DNA of 64,000 bases, taken from assembly GCA_965233665.1 (NCBI GenBank), contig CBDDTG010000064.1, forward strand, positions 14,003 to 78,002, read 5' to 3'. Positions 51,786-59,241 of the stretch are shown here, in pieces; position 1 is the first letter of the stretch, and every line of letters starts with the position of its first letter. The notes beneath the pieces were generated by a model. That model was given only the letters and a program-made list of their open reading frames with translations, was not told where the DNA came from and searched no databases. Both the position numbers and the translations under genes were made by a program. Source of the stretch: Bacterioplanes sp965233665 (GTDB taxonomy: Bacteria; Pseudomonadota; Gammaproteobacteria; Pseudomonadales; Oceanobacteraceae).

Positions 51786-52622
51786 ATGACGATGTTGAAA
51801 AAACTTTGGCCTGTGCTGGCCACCCTTGCCGCCTGTTTGCTGCTGAGCGCCTGCGCCACCAGCCCAACCGGGCGCTCACAACTGATGCTGGTATCGCCGC
51901 AATCGGCCATTGTCGAATCGGAAAAAGCGTACGTCAGCACCGTCAATCAACTGCAAGAAAAGCAACAATTAGTTACGGACCCAAAACGCTTGCAGCGCAT
52001 ACGCACCATTACCGGCCGCTTGGTCAGCGAGGCGGTAAAAAAGTACCCGAGCAGTAAAAACTGGCAATGGAGCGTGGCCGTTATCGATGATCCCAAAACG
52101 CTCAACGCCTGGTGCATGGCCGGTGGCCGCATGGCGATTTACACCGGCATTATCGATCAACTGCAACTGAGTGATGATGAAATTGCGCAAATCATGGGCC
52201 ATGAAATCGCCCATGCCTTGGCCAACCACAGCGCGGAGCGCATGTCGCGCGCCATGGTGATGCAAGCGGGCTTACTCGCCGCAGGCGCCGCCACCGAGCA
52301 AGACCAGCTCACCCTGGCCGGCGCCGCACTGGCTGCCAAACTTGCGCTGGAACTCCCTAACAGTCGTACCGCTGAAACCGAGGCAGACCGCATCGGCATT
52401 GAGCTGGCCACCTTAGCAGGCTACGAGCCCGAGGCGGCGGTGAGCTTGTGGCAGAAGATGGCCAAAGTCAGCGGCGGCGGTGGGCCGGAGTTTTTATCCA
52501 CCCACCCAGCGCCTGGCAATCGCGCCAAAACCCTGGGGCGTTTAGCGCAGCAAATGCGTGCACTGAATCCAACCCAGCGCAAGTCGCCGGTGCACCCTGT
52601 CAGCATGGTAAGCCAGCGCTAA
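51786..52622 (+). CDS. M48 family metallopeptidase, lipoprotein
   Basis: 278 residues from ATG 51786, which has AGGATC upstream and gives a clean lipoprotein signal (LLSAC, Cys23). Zinc site HEIAHALANHSAERMS in the middle and a later Glu in RTAETEADRIGIEL supply the ligands. LoiP/YcaL-like outer-membrane quality-control protease of the gluzincin class. Divergent from the helicase gene. Confidence 0.9.
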   Translation: MTMLKKLWPVLATLAACLLLSACATSPTGRSQLMLVSPQSAIVESEKAYVSTVNQLQEKQQLVTDPKRLQRIRTITGRLVSEAVKKYPSSKNWQWSVAVIDDPKTLNAWCMAGGRMAIYTGIIDQLQLSDDEIAQIMGHEIAHALANHSAERMSRAMVMQAGLLAAGAATEQDQLTLAGAALAAKLALELPNSRTAETEADRIGIELATLAGYEPEAAVSLWQKMAKVSGGGGPEFLSTHPAPGNRAKTLGRLAQQMRALNPTQRKSPVHPVSMVSQR

Positions 52623-52671
52623 GGCGCAGGTCTTTGATATACTGGCGCGCTTTGCAGCCAACAGGTGAATC

Positions 52672-53475
52672 ATGAGTAAAAAGAAGCGCCGCGACATCCC
52701 CCTGTATCAGCAGCCCATCATCGAGACCCACTTTCACCTCGATTATTTAAAAGACGCCAGTGCCGATGAAATTTTGGCCCAGGCACGGGCCATTGGCGTC
52801 GAGCGCTTTATGACCATCAGCGTCGAGCCCGACAACATGCCCACGGCTTTGGCGCTGGCCGAAGCCCATGCGGATGTGTATTGCACCCTCGGTGTTCACC
52901 CTCATGAGGCAGCCAAGTTTAACGACGAATGTGACGCCTACATTCGCACCCACGCCATTCACGATAAAGTCGTGGCCGTCGGTGAAATTGGTCTGGATTA
53001 TTATTACGATAACTGCGACCGCCAAGTGCAACGCGATCATTTTTGCCGCCAATTGCAACTCGCCATCGACTGCGAGCTACCCGTGGTGATTCACACCCGC
53101 GACGCCGATGAAGACACCATCGCTATTTTGAACGAATACGCCCCGCAAATGGCGCGCAAAGGCGTGATTCACAGCTTTACCTCAGGCTTGCCGCTGGCCC
53201 AGCGCGCCGTCGAGCTGGGCTTTTGCCTAGGCATCAATGGCATTGTGACCTTTAACAAGGCCGATAACGTGCGTGAAGTGGTGGCCGCCACCCCGGTAGA
53301 AAACTTATTACTGGAAACCGATGCGCCTTTCTTAACGCCGGTGCCATTTCGCGGTGTCGAGAATGCCCCCAAGTACCTGCCCTTTGTGGCGGAGAAAATC
53401 GCTGAGGTCAAAGGTATTGAGACCACAGCCCTGCTAGCGCAGGCCTACGACAATTCACTGCGCACTTTTTTCTAG
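52672..53475 (+). CDS. TatD family metal-dependent hydrolase/DNase
   Basis: 267 residues, TIM-barrel amidohydrolase. Metal ligands in IETHFHLDYL (HxH), VGEIGLDYYYD (Glu), VVIHTRD and VIHSFTSG, and LLETDAPFLTPVPFRG. Three-prime exonuclease or related activity known for the family. The TAG stop codon is itself part of the dispersed 17-bp repeat that begins at 53473. Confidence 0.93.
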   Translation: MSKKKRRDIPLYQQPIIETHFHLDYLKDASADEILAQARAIGVERFMTISVEPDNMPTALALAEAHADVYCTLGVHPHEAAKFNDECDAYIRTHAIHDKVVAVGEIGLDYYYDNCDRQVQRDHFCRQLQLAIDCELPVVIHTRDADEDTIAILNEYAPQMARKGVIHSFTSGLPLAQRAVELGFCLGINGIVTFNKADNVREVVAATPVENLLLETDAPFLTPVPFRGVENAPKYLPFVAEKIAEVKGIETTALLAQAYDNSLRTFF

Positions 53476-53500
53476 GGCACCTCTGAATATTTCGGTGCCC
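53473..53500 (+). repeat. Copy 2 of the dispersed 17-bp repeat, forming a hairpin
   Basis: TAGGGCACCTCTGAATA at 53473-53489, the reverse complement of 23501-23517. GGGCACC here pairs with GGTGCCC at 53494-53500 (7-bp stem), so this copy can also act as a hairpin after tatD. Terminal inverted repeats of insertion elements often look like this, but no transposase is near. Confidence 0.6.
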
Positions 53501-53736
53501 GCTCTGGACCACCAGAGGGCTCCAGATCACGAAGCCGGTTTGCCTCTCTAGCCAGCTACAGCAAAAATCGGCGACACAGAGCTGGAGTTCTCTGGCAATC
53601 CCCGCAGGGCGCGGGCGGCGCACTGCCGCCGTCAGTTTGTGCGTAAACGGTCTTATTGACGGACTCCCCACCCTCAAACATATTGCGCCGCTTATCACCA
53701 ATGGCGACCTCGCCCTGTTACCAAATAAGGAATTTG

Positions 53737-54765
53737 ATGAAAGCACTTCCCTGGGCGCTGGCTTTGAGCACGGCCAGCACCCTCGCCACAGCACAACCGA
53801 CGGTTGATACCCAGGTTTATGGCTCATTGCGCTTGGGCTTTGACGTTATCGACGCAGGCACGGATGACGATGGCGGCAATGGCCGTGATTTTCTAAGCCG
53901 TGTGGGCGCCAAGGCACAGCTGCCGTTACAGCCTGATCTCACTGCTGTCGCCCAGGTCGAATACGGCACCCGCGCCGAAAACGGGGTCGATTTCAAACAA
54001 AATGATGGCCCGGGCCTGCGCCTGGCCAACATCGGTCTAAAGGGCCGCTTTGGCGAAGTTCGCGTTGGCTCGCAAACGCTGGTCTGGCATCGCTTTGTTC
54101 GCGGCGCCCATTTCTCCGATGCCAACGATACCCTGCGCCAAGGCACCATCCGCGATGATGACTTGCTGCAGTATTACTTCACTCATGGCAACGTCAGTCT
54201 CGGTGCAAGCGTGCAGGCCGAGGGCCAAGACGGCGATACCATCGACCAATACCAACTGGGCGGCGAGTACAAACAACCAATGTGGAAATTTCAGCTCGCC
54301 CTGGCCAAAGACGAGCGTGGTGACAACACAGGCAAACTGTGGGGCGCACGTCTGTGGCTGATGCCTGCCAGCGGGATCACATTCGCGGCCTATCAGCATC
54401 GTGCCGATGCCGACTTCGATCATTACGCCGGCAGCACAACCGGCAATGTGCGTTTGCGCGATGCCGCCATTGAAGGCGATGTCAAAGGCGTCCCGAGTTG
54501 TTTAGGAGAACAACGTAAAAGCCAAGGCCTGTACGCTTCGTACCGCTTTGGCAATCATCAGCTGCATGGCCGCTACGCCGAAGACAAGTGCGAAGACAGC
54601 GGCGACGTGCGCTCGCATAAAGTTGAGTACGTTGCCCATCTGCACCCACAAGCACGGGTGTGGCTGGCCTATGAACAATTGGCTAACGATGAAGGCCGTG
54701 AGCCACTCAGCAGCAGCGGCGATGCCATGTCTGCTGGCCAGCTAGGGCTACGTTTCGATTTTTAG
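53737..54765 (+). CDS. Outer-membrane porin (gram-negative general porin family)
   Basis: 342 residues from ATG 53737, which has AAGGA upstream and gives a signal peptide ending ATA|QPTVDTQ; the ATG at 53656 would add a non-signal extension. YGSLRLGFDV at the mature N-terminus, TRAENGVDF, RVGSQTLVWHRF in the loop-3 region and the final GQLGLRFDF (terminal Phe) are typical of 16-strand trimeric porins. A single disulfide is possible (Cys pair near 258 and 286). Confidence 0.88.
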   Translation: MKALPWALALSTASTLATAQPTVDTQVYGSLRLGFDVIDAGTDDDGGNGRDFLSRVGAKAQLPLQPDLTAVAQVEYGTRAENGVDFKQNDGPGLRLANIGLKGRFGEVRVGSQTLVWHRFVRGAHFSDANDTLRQGTIRDDDLLQYYFTHGNVSLGASVQAEGQDGDTIDQYQLGGEYKQPMWKFQLALAKDERGDNTGKLWGARLWLMPASGITFAAYQHRADADFDHYAGSTTGNVRLRDAAIEGDVKGVPSCLGEQRKSQGLYASYRFGNHQLHGRYAEDKCEDSGDVRSHKVEYVAHLHPQARVWLAYEQLANDEGREPLSSSGDAMSAGQLGLRFDF

Positions 54766-54796
54766 AAAAAAAAGCGCTCTGCGACCGCAGAGCGCT
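54766..54796 (-). terminator. Terminator-like hairpin after the porin, T-run on the minus side
   Basis: Perfect 11-bp arms AGCGCTCTGCG (54773-54783) and CGCAGAGCGCT (54786-54796). On the minus strand it is followed by eight T; on the plus strand by AAGAAAGG. It begins directly after the porin stop codon. The form points to a minus-strand transcript ending here, although no minus-strand gene is present; it may also stop porin mRNA weakly. Confidence 0.6.
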
Positions 54797-54954
54797 AAGA
54801 AAGGAAGCTAGAAGAAATCACAGCGAGTCTGATCTTTAGCTGCTGGCATTCTACGCCCAACACCTCACAAGTAAACGACATATTTATCAACAAAATGTAA
54901 ACCCTGCCACAGAGTCTCCAGCGTAAAGCACTGGGAGAGCACACCACCATCTCC

Positions 54955-54960
54955 TATAAT
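54955..54960 (+). promoter_or_regulatory. Consensus -10 element of the small-protein/antiporter operon
   Basis: TATAAT exactly, 27 bp before the ATG at 54988. No clear -35 is seen at the usual distance. Confidence 0.55.
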
Positions 54961-54987
54961 GAGAGGTTTGAGCCACGGCAAAGTGCT

Positions 54988-55314
54988 ATGCCCAAACCTC
55001 CCACTAAGCAACAACTGCGCGAACAGCTGCAACAGCAGATGCAGCGCTATTTGCAGCAAGGCGGCGAGATTCATAGCTTTGAGCGCGGCGCCAGCGGATT
55101 GCAAGATGGCCGCTACAGCGAACGCTCGCTGGGCTTTGAAAAACCGGCAGCCGAGCGCACACCGGTTAACGACGTTTTGCGCGCCATCGACCAACGTCGC
55201 CAACAGCGCAAGCAAACCAGCAAAAGCCCCACACGTCGCTCATCACAACCCAAGCGTCGGGTCATTTATGATGATTTTGGCGAGCCACTGAGGGTCGTCT
55301 GGGACGATGACTGA
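54988..55314 (+). CDS. Small basic protein with SutA-like GG motif, unknown function
   Basis: 108 residues, strongly basic, no TM helix. N-terminal helix LREQLQQQMQRYLQQGGEIHSFE resembles the C-terminal 'FLxxGGxVxxI' element of the Pseudomonas RNA-polymerase-binding protein SutA; the rest (LRAIDQRRQQRKQTSKS) is disordered and basic, with an acidic tail. The likeness is short and may be chance. It overlaps the antiporter start by 8 bp, so both are made together. Confidence 0.72.
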   Translation: MPKPPTKQQLREQLQQQMQRYLQQGGEIHSFERGASGLQDGRYSERSLGFEKPAAERTPVNDVLRAIDQRRQQRKQTSKSPTRRSSQPKRRVIYDDFGEPLRVVWDDD

Positions 55315-56557
55315 AACCATCATCATGATTTTGGCGGCGGCGCTCTTTGGCTATGGCCTGTTGGCACGCCGCATCGAAAAACAAGACATCACCGCCCCCA
55401 TGCTGTTTGTCTTGTTGGGCATCGTCGTAGGGCCACAGATATTAGGCTGGATACGCCCCTCATTGGACAGCACCGGCCTGCAGCATATTGCCGAACTGAC
55501 GCTGGCGCTGGTGTTGTTCACCGATGCCAGCCAGATAGAACGGCGTCAGCTCTGGCGCTATGAAGCCTACCCCATTCGTTTGCTCGCTGTGGGCTTGCCA
55601 CTCAGCGTACTGGTCGGCACGGTGACGGCAGCTGTCTGGTTCGGCCTGGATTGGTACACCGCCGCGGTATTAGCTGTGATTCTCACGCCCACCGACGCCG
55701 CGTTGGCACAAAGCATCATGGACAAGCGCCAGTTCGATGAAAAGCTGCGCCAAACCATCGCCGTTGAAAGCGGCCTAAATGACGGCATTGCGTTACCGAT
55801 TTTATTGCTGTTTGTGTCACTGCTTGCAGCCGGCAGCAGTCAGGATGCCTGGCATTGGGCCGACTTTATTGGTACCCAGCTCATTCTGGGTGCCTTATTG
55901 GGCATAGGCGCAGGGCGCTTAGGCGGCAAACTCATTGATTACGCCATCTTGCATCATTGGATGCCGCCTCTGTATCAGCGCCTGTCCTCCGTTGCCTTGG
56001 GCATATTGGCCTTTGTCGGTACTGAAGCACTGGAAGGCAATGGCTTTGTTGCCGTCTTCCTCGCTGGTTTGTTTTTGCAGGCCGAACGCAAACGCGTGAT
56101 GAACCGCTTAAAAGAGTTTGGCGAAGCCGAAGGCCACCTGCTGTCGCTGGTGATCTTCTTTTTGTTTGGCGCCATCTTTGTGCCCACCGCCTGGCCGCTA
56201 CTCACCTGGTCCATGCTGGTTTATGCGCTCTTGAGCCTGACGCTGGTGCGCATGTTGCCAGTGGCCATCAGCTTGATCGGCACCCCACTCAACGCTGGCG
56301 GCCGTGCGTTTCTAGCCTGGTTTGGTCCGCGCGGCATTGCCAGCATTCTCTATTTACTGCTCAGCCTTGAACAGTTGGGCTATGCCGACCATATAGAGCA
56401 TTACGACGTGCTGTTTGGCACCAGTGTGTTAACGATATTACTGAGTGTGTTTTTACACGGTTTATCCGGTGGTCTGTGGGCAAATGTCAGCGCCCACCAC
56501 CAACGCCAAAGCAGCATGACCCGAGCCAGTCAACAGCATCATCGCCGCCACCCTTGA
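55307..56557 (+). CDS. Cation:proton antiporter (CPA1/NhaP-type)
   Basis: 416 residues, about 12 TM helices. Ion-site motifs ILTPTDAALAQSIM (Asp) and SGLNDGIALPILLLF (Asp) are present, as is GRAFLAWFGPRGIASILYL late in the chain. Exchanges sodium or potassium for protons across the inner membrane. Second gene of an operon with the small basic protein. Confidence 0.92.
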   Translation: MTETIIMILAAALFGYGLLARRIEKQDITAPMLFVLLGIVVGPQILGWIRPSLDSTGLQHIAELTLALVLFTDASQIERRQLWRYEAYPIRLLAVGLPLSVLVGTVTAAVWFGLDWYTAAVLAVILTPTDAALAQSIMDKRQFDEKLRQTIAVESGLNDGIALPILLLFVSLLAAGSSQDAWHWADFIGTQLILGALLGIGAGRLGGKLIDYAILHHWMPPLYQRLSSVALGILAFVGTEALEGNGFVAVFLAGLFLQAERKRVMNRLKEFGEAEGHLLSLVIFFLFGAIFVPTAWPLLTWSMLVYALLSLTLVRMLPVAISLIGTPLNAGGRAFLAWFGPRGIASILYLLLSLEQLGYADHIEHYDVLFGTSVLTILLSVFLHGLSGGLWANVSAHHQRQSSMTRASQQHHRRHP

Positions 56558-57183
56558 TATATCAAGGCCGTCACTGTCACCAAAATAATGGCAGCCCACA
56601 AGGCGTCTATTTGCCAGTGCGCATACAACTGACTGCCCACCGCCGCCCCGCTGACAAATCCCACTAGCAAAATCGTATGCAACAGCAGCTGACGACGGTT
56701 GACCGCTCGCCCAGCCAGTCGGTTGCCCAGCCACGAGCCAATGTCCGATACGATGCCCGTCAGGTGCGTTGTGCGAATCACCGAACCGCTGTACGTGGCC
56801 ACCATGGCGTTTTGCAGCCCGCAAGCCGCGGAGGCTAACCACTCACCTGCGGACCATTGTTGGCGCAAACACCACCAGGCAGCCGCCAGCAGCATGGCCT
56901 CGATCAACAGCGCCACACCATAGCGGCGACCAGCAGTGAGCGATTCATTACCCACCACAACACCGCTGATAACGGCTCCGAGTAAAAAGCTGAGCACAAT
57001 CCACAAGGGCGGCAGCCAAGCGCCACCCGTCGTCCAGGCGCTGGCCGCCACAGTGACGGTACCGGTGACGTGAGAGACCGCTTGATGGGCAAAACTCAAT
57101 AACGCCAAGCTGTTAACAAAGCCGGCGTTAAGCGCTAACAAAGCGCCTCCCAGCATAATCCAGCGCGGCAATCGACGAATCAT
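56539..57183 (-). CDS. YoaK/DUF1275 family membrane protein
   Basis: 214 residues from ATG 57183; a longer frame to 57243 lies inside the HPP gene. Six TM helices. Family segments: LGGALLALNAGFVNSLALL, SHVTGTV and GLQNAMVATYSGSVIRTTHLTGIVSDIGSWLG. Function not known. The ATG overlaps the HPP stop (ATGA), so they are coupled; the C-terminus overlaps the convergent antiporter by 19 bp. Confidence 0.9.
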   Translation of the reverse strand: MIRRLPRWIMLGGALLALNAGFVNSLALLSFAHQAVSHVTGTVTVAASAWTTGGAWLPPLWIVLSFLLGAVISGVVVGNESLTAGRRYGVALLIEAMLLAAAWWCLRQQWSAGEWLASAACGLQNAMVATYSGSVIRTTHLTGIVSDIGSWLGNRLAGRAVNRRQLLLHTILLVGFVSGAAVGSQLYAHWQIDALWAAIILVTVTALIYQGWRR

Positions 57184-57692
57184 CGCCACCACCCAGATAC
57201 CGGGTATGCCTGCCCATGACTGCGATGCCAGCCCCAAGCACACAAAACGATAAACAAGGAGCCCGCTGCGACGGGTGTGAATAAAAAGTGCCAGCCCGGC
57301 ATCGTCATCAATACCAGCAGCGGGTTCGCCCCCGCCGGCGGATGCACACAGCGCAACACCATCATCAGCGACACCCCCAGCCCAGTTGCCACCGCCATCA
57401 ACAAGGGATGCTGCGGCGACAGCTCAAGCCACTGCGCTGTCTGCAACGCCACCAACCCCAAGGCGGCGGTTAACACATACCCTAAAACGACATTGCGCGG
57501 CTGCGCCAATGGACTGGAAGGCAGCGCATACACAATCACCAAGGTGGCACCAAAAGGAGCCATCAACACTGGCAACATGGATTGCTCACTGATCCAGGCC
57601 AATCCAGCCACACACACGGCGGCCCCTAGGCCAGCCCATACAAACGCTGGCAGCGAAGGCCAACGCAACGACCACCACATAACTTGCTCCAA
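57180..57692 (-). CDS. HPP family membrane protein
   Basis: 170 residues, four TM helices. The name-giving motif reads CVHPPAGANPLLVL near residue 115, with an earlier APFGATLVIVYALPSSPLAQPRN. Known members include a cyanobacterial nitrite transporter; here the substrate is unknown. The start is 2 bp from a TetR operator, so the pair with DUF1275 is very probably repressed by the divergent TetR gene. Confidence 0.92.
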   Translation of the reverse strand: MEQVMWWSLRWPSLPAFVWAGLGAAVCVAGLAWISEQSMLPVLMAPFGATLVIVYALPSSPLAQPRNVVLGYVLTAALGLVALQTAQWLELSPQHPLLMAVATGLGVSLMMVLRCVHPPAGANPLLVLMTMPGWHFLFTPVAAGSLFIVLCAWGWHRSHGQAYPVSGWWR

Positions 57693-57693
57693 A

Positions 57694-57734
57694 GTAGACT
57701 GAACGGTCTACCAAGGTAGACAAGTCTGTCTACC
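57694..57734. promoter_or_regulatory. Two tandem TetR-type operators
   Basis: GTAGAC-N6-GTCTAC occurs twice, at 57694-57711 and 57716-57733, centres 22 bp apart (two helical turns). The second has an extra G/C pair at the ends (GGTAGAC / GTCTACC). They fill the gap between the HPP gene start and the TetR gene. Confidence 0.85.
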
Positions 57735-57773
57735 TGTGTCAAGTTTACGCTTTTAGTCAGCACTCACATCACC

Positions 57774-58325
57774 ATGGAAAAACGTCAACAGCTGGTGGAA
57801 GCCGCGTTAACTTTGTTTTATCAACACAGCGTGCATGCCACAGGCATCAATGATGTTTTGGCGCTGGCAGGCGTCGCCCGCAAAACCCTGTACCATCATT
57901 TTGACAGCAAAGAAGCACTGCTACTGGCAGCTCTAGAGCTGCGCGATCAGCGCTGGTGCGACTGGCTACAGCAGCGGCTGGCATCAGCGTCGTCTTTAAA
58001 TGACTTAATTGAGCAGTTGTTCGATGCGCTGGATGACTGGTTTAACGAACGTGATTTAGCACCGTTTTACGGCTGCTTTTTTCAGCAATGCGCGAGCGAA
58101 TACAGCCGAAGCGACAGCGATGTTTGGCAGTATTGCCACCAACACCAGCAACGAGTACTCACATTGCTGCAGCAACATCTGCAACGAGTCAGCCCAGAGC
58201 CAGATGCCCAAAAGCAGGCCATAGGCCTAAAGCTATTGCTCGATGGCGCCATCGCCCAAGCACAAACGGGCAATCGCAATGCTGCACTTGACGCCAAAAA
58301 CCTCGCCCTGACAGCGCTCATATGA
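57774..58325 (+). CDS. TetR/AcrR family regulator
   Basis: 183 residues. HTH at about 10-50: RQQLVEAALTLFYQHSVHATGINDVLALAGVARKTLYHHFDSKEALLLAALE. The C-terminal ligand domain contains a Cys (YGCFFQQCASEY) but no recognised signature. Divergent from the HPP gene across two operators and coupled at its stop (ATGATG) with the downstream membrane protein. Confidence 0.93.
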   Translation: MEKRQQLVEAALTLFYQHSVHATGINDVLALAGVARKTLYHHFDSKEALLLAALELRDQRWCDWLQQRLASASSLNDLIEQLFDALDDWFNERDLAPFYGCFFQQCASEYSRSDSDVWQYCHQHQQRVLTLLQQHLQRVSPEPDAQKQAIGLKLLLDGAIAQAQTGNRNAALDAKNLALTALI

Positions 58326-59215
58326 TGCTAGTGCTGAGCAAAATACTGATCACCTTTGCCAGCGTTTGCTTGCTGGCCAGTGTGGCGGAGCGTTTAGGGC
58401 CACGCTACGCCGGACTGCTGGCTGGCTTTCCCCTCGGCACTGCCATCGTGCTGTATTTTTTTGCCCTGCAACAAGGCGATGAATTTGCTGGCAGCAGTGC
58501 GGTATTTACCCTGGCGGGTTTGTCTGGCGCTTTGGCCTTTGCCTGGGGTTATTGGCAAGTCATTCGCAGGCGCCCCCAGCTCAGTTTCTTGCCTGTTGCT
58601 GTCGTTGTGGCGCTTTTGTGTTTCGTTGGAGTGATCTGGCTGCTACAACATTTGCCAGCCCACCGCATTGCCTCACTCGCCGTCACCCTGATCGCTATCC
58701 TGGTGTTTCACCGATTACAACGTGGCATAGAGCCATGCCATGAAATTGACCCAGAAGCACAGCCAAAACACGGTCATTCTTTCCTGAATCGCTCTTTTCT
58801 GAGTCGCTCTTTTCTGAGTCGCTCTTTTCTGAGTCGCTCTTTTCTGAGCCCAGCCGTTCTAAATCATCCCGTTGCCAGCTTGGTTTTTCGTGCGGCTCTG
58901 GCCACCTTGAGCGTTGTGCTGATTACTGCGATGGGTAACTGGTTGGCACCTTCGCAAGCGGGACTATTGGCGGCCTTTCCAGTCAGCTTCTTCCCGCTCA
59001 TGTTACTGCTGCACATTCGCTACGGCGCACAGGTATTGGCGGCCAGCATTCGCCACTACCCAACCGGCATGGGCGCGCTGCTGAGCTATTGCTTAACCGT
59101 CAGCTACAGCTATCCGTATCTGGGACGCGATCTGGGCACCTTAGTCGCGTTAGTCATGGCTTGTGCTTATCTGTTGCTTAATCATTATTTCAGCCAAGCC
59201 CAAAGCCGCCGATAA
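58322..59215 (+). CDS. Membrane protein with two homologous halves and an in-frame tandem repeat
   Basis: 297 residues, about eight TM helices. I see an internal duplication: RYAGLLAGFPLGTAIVLYFFALQQG in the first half matches SQAGLLAAFPVSFFPLMLLLHIRYG in the second. The linker between halves carries RSFLS repeated five times, coded by 15-bp tandem DNA repeats (58778-58852). Family not recognised; a transporter is likely. It overlaps the TetR stop by 4 bp, so its expression is tied to the regulator. Confidence 0.78.
   Translation: MMLVLSKILITFASVCLLASVAERLGPRYAGLLAGFPLGTAIVLYFFALQQGDEFAGSSAVFTLAGLSGALAFAWGYWQVIRRRPQLSFLPVAVVVALLCFVGVIWLLQHLPAHRIASLAVTLIAILVFHRLQRGIEPCHEIDPEAQPKHGHSFLNRSFLSRSFLSRSFLSRSFLSPAVLNHPVASLVFRAALATLSVVLITAMGNWLAPSQAGLLAAFPVSFFPLMLLLHIRYGAQVLAASIRHYPTGMGALLSYCLTVSYSYPYLGRDLGTLVALVMACAYLLLNHYFSQAQSRR
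58778..58852 (+). repeat. 15-bp tandem repeat, five units
   Basis: Units TCTTTTCTGAGTCGC; the first differs at two bases, units 2-4 are identical, the fifth diverges in its last bases. In frame, encoding R-S-F-L-S in the cytoplasmic linker of the membrane protein. Copy-number change would keep the reading frame. Confidence 0.95.
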
Positions 59216-59241
59216 CTTGCCAACAGTCAAAGGACTTGGCC

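Noticed and set aside
53408..53827. 139-codon minus-strand frame between tatD and the porin
   Set aside because: Overlaps both flanking genes and has no start signal; I looked for transposase motifs and saw none.
54865..55215. 116-codon minus-strand hydrophobic frame near the minus-strand terminator
   Set aside because: Mostly antisense to the small basic protein gene, whose promoter and start are convincing; hydrophobicity is a by-product of Gln codons read in reverse.
58778..58852. Tandem repeats considered as a CRISPR-like array
   Set aside because: Units are 15 bp, directly abutting without spacers, and lie in frame inside a coding sequence.
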